This document shows, in pieces, positions 1 through 10,170 of a stretch of 64,000 bases of DNA. The notes beneath the pieces were generated by a model. That model made no database searches. It saw only the letters and a list, made by a program, of their open reading frames with translations, and was not told the DNA's origin. Numbering within the stretch: the stretch's first letter is position 1; each line of letters begins with the position of its first letter. The position numbers and the translations under genes are program-made. Origin of the DNA: Cryptomeria japonica (taxonomy: Eukaryota; Streptophyta; Pinopsida; Cupressales; Cupressaceae); contig NC_081414.1 of NCBI RefSeq assembly GCF_030272615.1, positions 656,840,292 to 656,904,291 of the forward strand, written 5' to 3'.

Positions 1-627
1 CATCTTCCACTTTGCAATCATGCAATAGCCATCTCACATTTAACTTTCAGACTAGGATATTACTAATTCTATCTTCCATGCCTTATCTTTCTATCATGAA
101 TTTATGCTTTTCTATTGCAAATGCTTTTCATGGGTTCGGTTAAAAAGCCAGCAAACACTTTATGAAGAATACGCATTCATCATGCGGCCTCCTAATTATT
201 CAGCAACAAATTCATTTTGAAGAGAGGAAATAATGTTGATATCATATGAAAAAAAAATTATAATTTCATTGTTATACATGAAAACAAGATTGAAAGTGAA
301 ATAGTGATATTTTAAATAATTTCATATTACAAATGAATGATTTGTAAAACTTTTATTTTTCTTTAATCAACTAATTCACTAACTTATAAAATGTAGCTAT
401 CAAAATAATTATTTTTTAAATCTAATCCTAAATCACTAAAGTAACTTTATTAAAAATATAAGCCTTAATTTTAACAACACTTACATCATAGCGTTTAATT
501 ACATCAAAGAACCAGTAGAATAAAATAAGTACTCCTTGAAATATACACAGCCTCTTTTTTTAATCGAAAGATAGCGATTGCTCCCTTGGCACCCCATCCA
601 CTACCCAAGCCTATGATGAAAAGTTCT
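1..627. other. AT-rich intergenic DNA, no gene seen
   Basis: This stretch is AT-rich, with poly-A and poly-T runs and no sustained reading frame on either strand. I see no recognisable element ends, RNA gene or protein motif in it. Confidence 0.5.
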
Positions 628-898
628 ATCAGGGCTAGATAATCCTCATTCTATGAACAAACCTTAATAAAGTATGAAGAAATTGATATTGAATATTATA
701 GGAGATAGCACACATACATAAATGAATTTTTTTTTTGGTTATGGTTCAATGTGACCACAAATTCATCAGGGCTAGATAATCCTCATTCTATGAACAAAAC
801 TTAATAAAGTATGAAGAAATTGATATTGAATATTATAGGAGACAGCACATACATAAATGAATTTTTTTTTTGGTTATGGTTCAATGTGACCACAAATT
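628..898. repeat. two-copy tandem duplication, 137 bp period
   Basis: The block beginning atcagggctagataatcc occurs twice head to tail, starting at 628 and 765. Both copies run through a poly-T stretch and end in gaccacaaatt. They differ at only a few positions (for example agatagcacacat against agacagcacat), so the duplication is recent or conserved by conversion. It holds no coding sequence. Confidence 0.9.
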
Positions 899-1228
899 GC
901 AGCGAGGGATGATTAGGTTGCTGGAAATTAGATAAGCCTTATAAAATATCTCATTTCAAATGCAATCGTATCACTATGAAACTCTAAAGGATATAAGCTC
1001 TCAGAATTAAGGTTTAAGTTGCATAATTGAATGGCAAGAATGAAGACGAGCTCTCTATCTAAACAATATTATGTAGCACAACTGACATAAAACTCAATGC
1101 TCAGATATGTTGTTAATAATTAAAATATTGGGTAGCCTAGCTTCACATTAGCCTTTCCTAATGGAATATTCACCAAGTTATTACTGTAACTCTTTTTCTA
1201 AAATTCAGTCAGAGCTTACTGCTGGAGG

Positions 1229-2184
1229 GTGCGGAAAAAACGGCAACATGGCTTAGCAAATGGTGGTAATAATGTTATTTTTGAAATTTTGAACGTTTCT
1301 GCGGTAGACCAGATTAGCGTTACAAATAATGATGATCAGGCGAATAAGTTTTGTGAATCGTATTGGCCTTCTTCCCCTTATGAAGGGATCTTTTATGATC
1401 CGTTAACTGGTTATTATGGTACAAAAATTACAATTGCTGATATATTTCCTTTACCAGTGGTGGCAAGCCCCCTCACTACGGACAAGGAGGGGCCAGAGAT
1501 AGGTGGCGGAAATGATTTGAGTTCATTGTTGCAGATGTTGGAAGGAAGCGAATCTGTGGCGCTTGAGGAGGATGAATCAAATTCTTCTGAGCATGATATC
1601 GCCATTGATAGCTTCTTTGTGTTTGCCCGAGGTAAGAAGCTTCTAAAGAATGCCTCTGAAAATTTCACATGTAAAGCGTTCCGAGCTTCCGGATGAACTG
1701 GTGGGTGAATCTGAATCACTGGAGGCGTTTGACCGAATTGGGGAATACCCACATAGCCTGGTGCGCGCTGATTGGATGACAATGAATGATGATTGGACTA
1801 CTCGAGCTTCAACAGTTGGCCATGGTGGATAGACTCTGTGACACCATGTATTCCGCTAGACCAACGGTTTGCCATGTGAAGCCGTTACAATATGATTGCA
1901 ATGATAGGCATGAGAAATCTGACAGCGCATCATACTTCTGGGCCCTGGCACACCTAACGGCTAGGGGATTTGTAACGATTTTGGATGTAACCGAGTTTCG
2001 CAGCTTGGTACCAGAAACTTTAGGTGGCATGATGACCACGTGCATTCCTAGGAATACGATGTTTGTTTTGGAACCTTTTGTTGGTATTGATGAGCAGGCC
2101 TTATCGGTCATGGTGTTTGAGAAAGATGATATGTCTATAGATTTTTTGTTGAGTGGGAACATAGATGCACGAGTATGTATGTGA
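1229..2184 (+). pseudogene. unidentified decayed coding stretch
   Basis: Two overlapping open stretches lie here in different frames, 1229-1696 (155 codons) and 1786-2184 (132 codons). I do not recognise the protein. The composition looks coding: the first part is acidic and Ser-rich (near LEEDESNSSEHD), and the second has ordinary protein composition with a motif-like run LGGMMTTCIPRNTMFVLEPF. The first stretch has no ATG at its head; the nearest start-like codon is GTG, so it is either an internal exon or a relic. A donor-like AG|GTAAG occurs near 1629-1635, so a spliced gene is possible. A frameshifted pseudogene is equally likely. No neighbouring feature helps assign it. Confidence 0.3.
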
Positions 2185-2240
2185 TGCACGAGCATGAGAT
2201 GCAAGAGTGTGTGATGGAAGAGTGTATTTTGCACCTCTCG

Positions 2241-2970
2241 GATGCCGTGTGTCTAAGTATGGATTAATTGGTAAAGTAGTAGGAAAATATATTTTGGTTG
2301 TGTAGGTTTCGCATTCTTTCAACTGTTCATTTCATATCTGAATATGATTATATAATGGCTGTGTGCAGCCCATGTAAGATAGAATTGATTAATGAAGTGT
2401 TTGCCTGCTTTGAGTGTGGATGTAGGCAAATTTTCCGAACCACGATAAATCGTGTGTTGTCTTTTGTTATTGCTTTATTCTGTTTTTGTTATCATTTTCT
2501 CTGCTCATTTTAATCTTTACAACTCTAACTGAATTTTGTGAATGCTTTTCCAGTCTTCATCTGCAACTGATTTAGTAGATCTATAATAATATTTTCCTGT
2601 GTGTTCCATTTCTCATACAAATCTTTATGTCTCTACTTTATTGACAGGTTTGATTTGTTTCCACATTCACTTCTATGATTATAGTTGATCTAGATTCATA
2701 TTCTACATGGTGGTTATTGGTATCTGGGTGACTTCTCTAATTACTACTCACTCTAAATACTACTCTTTGCCATGATGTCAAGCACTTGGCTCAAACATAA
2801 GAGATGCTCCTTTAAAATTCTAAAATGTGACTAGCACATTTTTGGACTGTAATGCAACATAAATAGTCTTATTACTGCATTTTGATACCATATGGTCTAT
2901 GTACCTGCGCTCAACTTAAAACATACTACCTTAAATCCACAAAATGTGACTAGCAATTTCCACGGTAATA
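2241..2970. other. intergenic DNA, no gene seen
   Basis: AT-rich sequence without a sustained frame. The only structure noticed is a short repeated phrase aaaatgtgactagca near 2822 and 2939, about 117 bp apart. Confidence 0.4.
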
Positions 2971-3211
2971 TGTTGGTAGATATAATTTCTACCACGGAAG
3001 TCGAACCTGTGCGTTAAGATAGGAGCTTCCACAGTCGACTCAACAACCGCCCATGTTGATCTTGACTGATATCTCTCAACAGCCCATACTAAATATCAAA
3101 GCTAACACTATGACCATCATTTAATATGTATTTCTCTATAAATTGAATTCTAAGGGCCTGAATTCCTCAGAACTCATTTTTGGGATTCTCGTCTGTACCA
3201 GATTTCTCTCA
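2971..3211 (+). mobile_element. short Copia-type LTR (5' LTR of a degraded element)
   Basis: A 241 bp segment starts TGTTGGTAGATA and ends TTTCTCTCA. It is followed at once by a canonical plant initiator tRNA-Met primer site. A TATA-like ctctataaat lies about 70 bp before its end. Short LTRs of this form with an adjacent tRNA-Met site are typical of plant Ty1/Copia elements. I could not find the partner LTR, so the element is truncated or a non-autonomous derivative. Confidence 0.6.
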
Positions 3212-3223
3212 TGGTATCAGAGC
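3212..3223 (+). promoter_or_regulatory. primer-binding site, initiator tRNA-Met type
   Basis: The sequence tggtatcagagc directly abuts the LTR end and matches the 12-base complement of the 3' end of plant initiator tRNA-Met used by many Copia and Ty3 elements. It fixes the LTR orientation as plus. Confidence 0.75.
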
Positions 3224-5525
3224 TAACGGTAGATGATCCTGAAGAGATCATTAACAGAAGGTTGTAATCGCCTGTCTGAGAGTCATGCTCATGTCGCTGC
3301 CAAAAGAATGGCTATTGACTGAAGATTTTAGTGAAGCTCTGGTCTAAAACTGCAACACAGTCTATATCGCAAGTGCTTTTCTGAGCATTTGTGCATGCAT
3401 GAAGAGCTTATGGTGACCAGTCAAAGGCATAACTGTCTAGCAAATAAGTCACAACTGATTTGTTTAAGCCACGGAAAGAAAAAGATTAACAGCCACTGTG
3501 ATCATTGAAGATTGTTGATGTTGATGGTGTATGTGGCCAAAGCAAAGGTAGCCGAACCAAGCGGCTACATAAAGACAAGAAAAGACGATTGTTGTGAAAT
3601 CTGTGAATAGAGCCATGCTCAAGGAGTAAAGACGAGATCAAGACGTTTGACGTTTTAAAATGAAATATTTTTTTTTCTATGGCCCGCTAGCCCATGAGGT
3701 ATAAAGATTTTATATGATAGCATTTGTGTTTCAGTGCCATTGTTTTGGAAGCAAGATTGCCCATGCCTTTTGCAGGTGACATAAAGGAAAAGAAAAAGTA
3801 TGTTCTTTTAAGAAAAGAAGTCAATTATCATGGCTCAATTGAATAGTTTGAAATGTTCACTCAAGTGATGGGTCACTTTTAATGAGTGAACATAAAAGAG
3901 ATAGCTACCCAGCTATAAGATGTCAGGATTTGCCGAAGTGTGAAACAAAGGAGAGTTGAAGTGCTGATCAGAGAGATCAAAGAGGGCCGCTGTCCAAGAT
4001 GCTGCAACAGGATTGTTGTTGAAGCTGTAGGGCGGAGAAACTGAAAGTGACATAAGGCCAAATAAAGGCTGTTAGTATTAAAGTCATTGAAATGTTTGGA
4101 TTGGAGTTGAGAAGATCTACAGAAGTTTGAGTAAATCCATAAGAGTCAGCAGTAGCTGAAGAAGGAAGACTCTAGTAAAAGAGGTAAAACATGATCTCCA
4201 TAGCATTGAGATCTAAATAGGTAGACAATGAAATTGTATTTTTTGGTGAATGTTTGAGTGATTTTGAACGGTTATTGCATTGAGTTGTTGTAAAAGGTCC
4301 ATGATTAGTTGTACTCAGCACTCCAATATTGTTACAGAAGAGTTTAAAGATTTATGAACCATGCATGCAAAAACGATTCTTATAGAACTAGCGAACACAA
4401 TGGCTAGTTATCCATGTGTTTGGATAGATGAATCATTATTTATATGAACTCAATAATCAATGCAGGCACAAAAGAAGAAGCCCACAGTGATGATTTGAAA
4501 GTGTGTGCATTATAAGTTAGTTTCTCCATCATAAGAGGTTCATATTTATCCAGAACCATTTGTGAAGTTTGTGGTCATCTGAAACCACTTGTATGTGAGA
4601 TTTGTGTTTAGCCAAAACCACTTGAGTACGTTTCGTAGTCAGCAAAAACCACTAGTATGTGAAGTTCATGGTCAACAAAAACCACTTGAAAGCAGAGTTA
4701 ATGGTCAGCTAGAAATCATTTGTGAGAAGAGTTTGTGATTAATTAGAAACCACTTTGTAAAAAACCAAGATGATTATAATGAGGGAAAATTATAAAAATG
4801 AAACAACACACTAAAGACTTTAGTTATATTTAGAAATGATAAATACTGAAGCATGTGTGATTGAAAATAAGGGGAAGTGTACTAGTAATATTCTCTGTTT
4901 ATAAATCAACATTTGGCAATCAGAAATAGATTTTACTGCTTTGATTTACCAGTATAGTAGCAAACGTGATGAAGAAGATATAGCAATGTTAGCAAAGAGA
5001 GCTTTGGATTTGAACAGCAGAATTTGTGAAGAGAGAATAGCATTGCCTAAAAGGTCAGCATTGTGAAGGAAAGATAAGTATCTCATTTTCTCTGTTTAAA
5101 TGATTTCAGAGATACGGCTACTACTAACAATAGTTTAAGTTTGTCATAATATTAAATACTCATTTTAGGGGAAAAATCTGATATTTGGAGTGATAATTTG
5201 ATGTCACATCATTGATGCACAAGCTATGTATCTTTCTAAATCATGAAATAAACAACTTATGGATTATTTGGACTAATATGGTAAACAACTATTTGAAAAC
5301 AAGTTCTAATATAGTTCTTTTCTAAATAATATATGTGAAAAATATCAGCATACAATTGCCAGTTTATTGTTTAATACTTATAGATGCAAACAAGAATACC
5401 ACAAGAACCTTCACAATTTACGGTCCGCACAAAACTTCAATTATAAATGTTCTTGATTGACAAAAATAATTGCATTTCTGATATGATAATCTATTATCGA
5501 AATGTTTTATAAAACAAAAATCCTT
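3224..5525 (+). other. non-coding interior of the degraded Copia-type element and flank, with short tandem repeats
   Basis: No gag or pol reading frame survives downstream of the primer site. At 4547-4755 about five diverged units of roughly 45 bp repeat, each built around an aaaaccact core preceded by a gtggtca-like segment. Purine runs near 4870 and 5167 resemble polypurine tracts, but no matching second LTR follows either. The stretch could be a LARD-like non-autonomous element or decayed sequence. Confidence 0.35.
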
Positions 5526-6881
5526 TCACTTATGTTCATGCAGTACCTTGCACCCAGAAGCAAATGGTATCCTTAAGTCAATAGAATATTTGGCGCAGCA
5601 ATCTATCCAAATATTGTAAATGCCTCTCCAATCAGCGAAAGGGAGGGTTTCCACCACATTGCTCACTCCTCTGCAAAGCTGGGTCTTCAAAACATCATTA
5701 TCACTGATGTGGTTGAAATACAGATTTGGACAAAGCAATCGTGCCATTACTGGTAACCATATTGTAAGGAAACCAACACGAAGTTTTCGTTCAGCAATTA
5801 TCTTCCCGTTTGCCAGAGCGTCCAGACATCCCAGCAGAATTGGCAGCATGATTTTCGTGTACCTGCTTGCAGTATAATGCTTTTGCGGTTGCATTATTAT
5901 GTGGGCAAGTTTCATTTCTTCACATAATATCTTCAGTGCGCCTTCCATTGTCGTCCCGTCACAGCGCTCAATTAGAGTAAAGGGCCACAGCAGGGCAAAA
6001 TAAGAATGCTCCTCATCTGCCAGATTTTTTTCAGTATTTGATGTCACAGCAATTTCAATGTTAGCTTTAAATTCCTCTAAAATGATATGCCTGCACATTT
6101 CTGCGATCCCTGAAGATTCATCTTCCTGCAAATTTTCTACTATAAATTTGCCCACCGCTCCTCGAATAATTGGTTGTTTCTTGTCGGCACAGTCACAACT
6201 GGAAAGAAAATATAACATTGCTTTGATATTCTCTCTGACAAATTCTAAATAGTTATTGTTCTGTTTATTAAGCCGTGCATTCAGATCGGGCAGGACGCTC
6301 AAACTCAGAGAGGACAATAGATTTCTAATTTTGGACTCTTCCTCAGAGTTCCAACGAACAGCTTCCAGATATCTCATGCATTGTTGCATAAGTTTATCCA
6401 CTAACAATTCCGAAGCAACAGATAGAATTGCCAGGCATTCATCCACATTGGAAAAACGGAGAGAAGAAGTAGAAGAATACATCATCTCGATGCATTTTAA
6501 ATAGTTCTCAAAGGATTGATCAGTGGTTACCTCAATTTCAAATGGTCGGATATTAGAAGACCAGCGCTCTGATAACAAAGCCTTAAAAAAGTCCGAAGTT
6601 TGAAGAGTTTGAGAATGAAGGCCAAGAGGATTTCCATCATACTCTTCTCTGTTTGGGCCAAATATTCGTAATCTTACATCAGCAGAGTTTGTGGCCCCAA
6701 ATTGAGGCCGCAGGTCAATTTGCTCATTAGCTGTTGAATCCGTGCCTGATTTGATTTTTGTGCTTGGAATCACTGCATCAACACAGCAATTACACAATTC
6801 ATAGATGACTTTGCCACTTATAAGATGGTTAATATATAAACTTGTCCAGTGAATAATTTCTTCTGATGGCCTTTGCCCCAC
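5526..6881 (-). CDS. BTB/POZ domain-containing protein (At1g63850-like family)
   Basis: An open frame of 451 codons on the minus strand. After a 65-residue non-conserved start, the BTB fold begins near residue 65 (SADVRLRIFG), followed by LHSQTLQTSDFFKALLSERW, the usual helix-turn around the dimer interface. The segment LASVASELL-like (AILSVASELLVDKLMQQC) and the YLEAVRW motif near residues 170-180 are typical of this plant BTB family, which continues with a helical C-terminal half. Family members are thought to be substrate adaptors of CUL3 ubiquitin ligases; that role is inferred from the family. The first 50-65 residues may be intron or leader, because the same sequence recurs as non-coding duplicates upstream, so the true start may lie in an upstream exon or at an internal Met. 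There are no internal stops, which makes this the only plausible intact host gene in the window. Confidence 0.8.
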   Translation of the reverse strand: MGQRPSEEIIHWTSLYINHLISGKVIYELCNCCVDAVIPSTKIKSGTDSTANEQIDLRPQFGATNSADVRLRIFGPNREEYDGNPLGLHSQTLQTSDFFKALLSERWSSNIRPFEIEVTTDQSFENYLKCIEMMYSSTSSLRFSNVDECLAILSVASELLVDKLMQQCMRYLEAVRWNSEEESKIRNLLSSLSLSVLPDLNARLNKQNNNYLEFVRENIKAMLYFLSSCDCADKKQPIIRGAVGKFIVENLQEDESSGIAEMCRHIILEEFKANIEIAVTSNTEKNLADEEHSYFALLWPFTLIERCDGTTMEGALKILCEEMKLAHIIMQPQKHYTASRYTKIMLPILLGCLDALANGKIIAERKLRVGFLTIWLPVMARLLCPNLYFNHISDNDVLKTQLCRGVSNVVETLPFADWRGIYNIWIDCCAKYSIDLRIPFASGCKVLHEHK

Positions 6882-7650
6882 TTAATAATCCTGATGGAAG
6901 GTAATAAAAGATTGATGAAATATAATAAAAATTTGAAAGTGAATAAAATGAAAGATAATTGCAATACATAATACCTTTATCTAAAACCTTTTTTTTCTTT
7001 AGTTTGAGTTCTTGACCTACAATTTGGTCATTAGATTTTGAAGTCATTTCTGATTGGATGTTTGTGTTTGGAACCACTGCAATAGCACAAACACGAATAG
7101 AGTTCATAGATAACCTCTTATGATGATTGAAGGGGCAATTGTCCATAAACAGGAATAAAAAGAGGAAGCAAACATGATAGGCCAGGATCTGAACTGGGAA
7201 AGAAGTTCTGAACATAAAGAAGAAGACCAATCCAATTTATCAAAGAGCCAATACCAACAGCTGGAGGAAAATTGACAGTGCAAAAATAAATGAGATGAGG
7301 ATTCCAAATTAGAATTGCATTATATCTTTTCCACTTGTAAGATGGTTAACATTTAAAGTTTGTAATGGTAAATTACAATAAATATGCTGGTGAATAATTT
7401 CTTGGCATGGTCTTTTAGAAAAAATCAATGTGAAAGAGAATAAAAGATTAAAGGTAAAAAAAGTGGAGAATAATAGCAATACACACAATACCTTCATCTA
7501 AAAGCCTTTTTCTCCTTCCCATGCCTGATTGGATTTTTTTGTTTGGAATCACTGAAACAACACAAGCATTAGTACAACTCATAGATAACTTCAGTACTTG
7601 TAAGATGGTAAACTATAATAAATATGATGGTGAATAATTTCTTTGTCATG
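6711..7650 (-). repeat. diverged repeats of the BTB gene leader
   Basis: Segments near 6715-6870, 7020-7125, 7315-7410 and 7505-7650 resemble one another. Each carries versions of ggaatcactgca, ttcatagatgac, cttgtaagatggttaa and tgaataatttctt in the same order. They correspond to the first 60 or so codons of the BTB reading frame and look like successive duplications of an exon-intron boundary region. Only the copy next to the BTB frame is open throughout. Confidence 0.55.
7104..7307 (-). pseudogene. LINE reverse-transcriptase zinc-binding domain fragment
   Basis: A 67-codon open stretch reads SSHLFLHCQFSSSCWYWLF, then SQFRSWPIMFASSFYSCLW. This is the signature of the zf-RVT domain that follows reverse transcriptase in plant L1-type LINEs (SxHLFxxC...W). 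It is only an internal piece of a LINE ORF2, without reverse transcriptase, 3' tail or target duplication. It lies between two copies of the BTB leader repeat, so it was probably captured as filler during duplication or repair rather than inserted as an element. Confidence 0.65.
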
Positions 7651-7769
7651 GACTACACAGTAACATCTTTTCTTTACCACATTTCATAAAAGTAGGTTAA
7701 AATCAATAATAAAGACACGATACCTTTACCTAAAATATTTATTTCTCCGTAGATTGAGCCCAACAAGAT

Positions 7770-9182
7770 AATTGAAGATTGGATACAAATTTCTTCAGCA
7801 TAAATCTATGGAAGAAGATTTAGATAGAAAATTGGACAGCATAATATCATAATAGAAGAAGATATGTAAATGAGGTATGAGGCCTTTGCTTTATAGAATT
7901 CTCAAGAGGCAAAATCAAGCGCTAGGCTACATTGATGATGTATGGTTAAGATTGAATGAACATTAGGGTTAAGATCAAAGTTGGAGTTATGAGACAAGTG
8001 TCACAAGATGAGTTTTATTTAGGGTTAGGAGTTGCATTATGACAACACCCTTATGTGGATGGCTAGGATTAAGAGGGTTAGTTTGGAATGAACGAATTAG
8101 ATGAAAAGTTTGTTTGACTTCGAAGAAGTGTCTAGATATAATGAATTTAGACAAGGTTACTAAAAAATGTGAGAGACACTTGTCACATGATGGCAATTAT
8201 ATATTATGATCCATGTGAATAAATTAAGGGCAATGATAAAAGATTTTAAAAGTGAATTGTAAAATTAATTAAACAAACTAACACTTGTACCTATACAAGG
8301 TTCAAGGATTAAGGTAAAAACTTAAATGCATTTTAACATTGTGTAACTATTATTTAATAATTTAAATCTACGTATTTTTGACACATTGCATATTTGTAAC
8401 TAGAAATACTATTGCATTCATTGAATTTCTAAGGAGTTATTAATAAATTATTTAACAATCAATTAGAAATGAATATAAACTATTTTCTCACAATTTTACT
8501 TGATTTGTTAGATTAAATATAAATTTCTTAGGCATAACCATGGAAGAACATAACATTTATATAGAAAATTGAACAACATAGATAATGATGAATGAAGATA
8601 TGTAAATAATGTTAGAGGCCTCTAATTTATAGAATTCTCAAGAGATAAAATCAAGGGATAGATTGATAATGCTTGGCTAAAATTAGAGTAAAGATTAGGG
8701 TTAAACTCAAAGTTGTGACCATGTGACAAGTGTCACATGATGGATATAATTTAGGGTTGGGAAGTGCATTAAAGCAACATTCTTATGTGAAGAGCTAAGA
8801 TTAAGAGATTTTGTTTAAAACTAATGGATGAGATGAAAAGCTAGTTTAACTTTTGGGAAGTGTCTAGATTAATTAAACATGTGAAAGGGACACTTGTCAC
8901 TTGATAGAAATTTAATACTACAATCCATGTAAGCAACTTAAAGGTAGGATTGAATGGACAATAATAAAGAAATAAATTTAAATTGTAAAATTAATTCAAT
9001 AAAATAAATATTTATTTAACTAGTGAGATCAAGCCAAAGATAAAATAATTAAATAAATAATATATATAATTAATTAAAGGTTGTGATAGAATGGGATATA
9101 TGGTGAAATTATTTAAATATATAATATATTTTTAATTAAGTAAAATTAAATGTAATTAGGTATGCACAAAAATAGGTGTCTA
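7770..9182 (-). mobile_element. LTR-like segment with an internal direct duplication
   Basis: Two diverged direct copies, about 7775-8300 and 8510-9030, share gacaagtgtcacatgatgg, tttatagaattctcaagag, gtgtctaga and a terminal gtaaaattaatt in the same order. The right edge reads, on the minus strand, a purine-rich aagaagggcaaaa followed by TGTAGACACCTATTTTTGTGC. This resembles a polypurine tract next to the start of a Ty3/Tat-type LTR. I therefore read the block as a decayed minus-strand 3' LTR. The left boundary and a partner LTR were not found. Confidence 0.35.
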
Positions 9183-9449
9183 CATTTTGCCCTTCTTGAG
9201 ATGGTGTTGCAACTATTTTGAAAGTGAATAATACTTATACACTTTGGGCTTAAATTAAACCTAATCAATTATATTCCTAGAGGTGTCATGAACAAGATTT
9301 TACATCTCTTAAAATATAGTGTCACAACAACAATTAGTAGCTATACCCAAATGAATACTTGACCCTAAGCATTTATGACTAGGTCAAGGCCATTGTAGAT
9401 GCATTTATAGATTCAAGAAATCTTACAACTTATTACAATAATCAATTAA
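9183..9449. other. intergenic DNA left of the LINE, no gene seen
   Basis: AT-rich sequence with no sustained frame. It may be the decayed interior of the minus-strand LTR element whose LTR is proposed just to the left. Confidence 0.3.
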
Positions 9450-9461
9450 TTTTCATAGATT

Positions 9462-10031
9462 GTGGCAAGGGTTAGATATACTAAACATACCAAAGAGAAT
9501 GGTTCTTGGAATCTACCCCTTTTGGGGTGGATCAAAATTAATATTGAAGGGGCAGCCAAAGGAAATCCTTGGCCGGCTAGCTGTGGGGGAATGACGAGGA
9601 ACCATTTGGGTTTGCTGGTCTCTGCAGTGACGCTCCCTTTGGGAACCTAGAATAACCATTTCGCAGAGGCCAACACCGCCTACATAGGACTACACATGGC
9701 GAGCAAGGAGGGGTTCAAATGGGTCTGGCTAGAAAGTGACTCGCTTAACATTTTCAAATGTATTATGGGATGCACGGTGCCTAGGTGGACTATTTCAAAC
9801 TTAATCAAGGACTACCTTGAAATGATTGTCAACCTGGAGGATTTCAAGATCTCGCATGTTTTCAATGAAGGAAAAAAATCGACGAATCATTTGGTCAACT
9901 TGGCGGTTGATAATGTGGCGTGTAAATGGTGGAGAGGAAGGGAAACTTTCTCAAAAATTTTGTGTGACCTAGCAAGAAATGATGCTAAGATCTTCGCCCT
10001 TTCCAATAAAATTAATGATAAAATATTATGA
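9462..10031 (+). pseudogene. LINE ORF2 C-terminal RNase H domain, one internal stop
   Basis: One frame runs through with a single in-frame TAG at 9648-9650. The protein reads GWIKINIEGAAKGNPWPAS, then HFAEANTAYIGLHMASKEG, VWLESDSLNIFKC and ISHVFNEGKKSTNHLVNLAV. These are the landmarks of the plant RVT_3 RNase H fold: the first acidic position in the 'INxDGA' strand (here Glu for Asp, IEGA), the A-E-A helix, the LESDS strand and a final helix with NxLVNLAV. The domain degrades the RNA strand during element copying. With its first catalytic Asp changed and a stop present, this copy is inactive. Confidence 0.75.
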
Positions 10032-10170
10032 TGGGACGGGAGCTGTTGGGGTGGTATTTCGAATTATTACCACTTTGAAAATTTGTAGAACTTTCAGTCT
10101 ACCCTGTTTCTGGTTTTATTTCCTTCTGGTTTTTCTGGAGTCTTGTTGTTTGAATTGCTCAAGCTATAGA

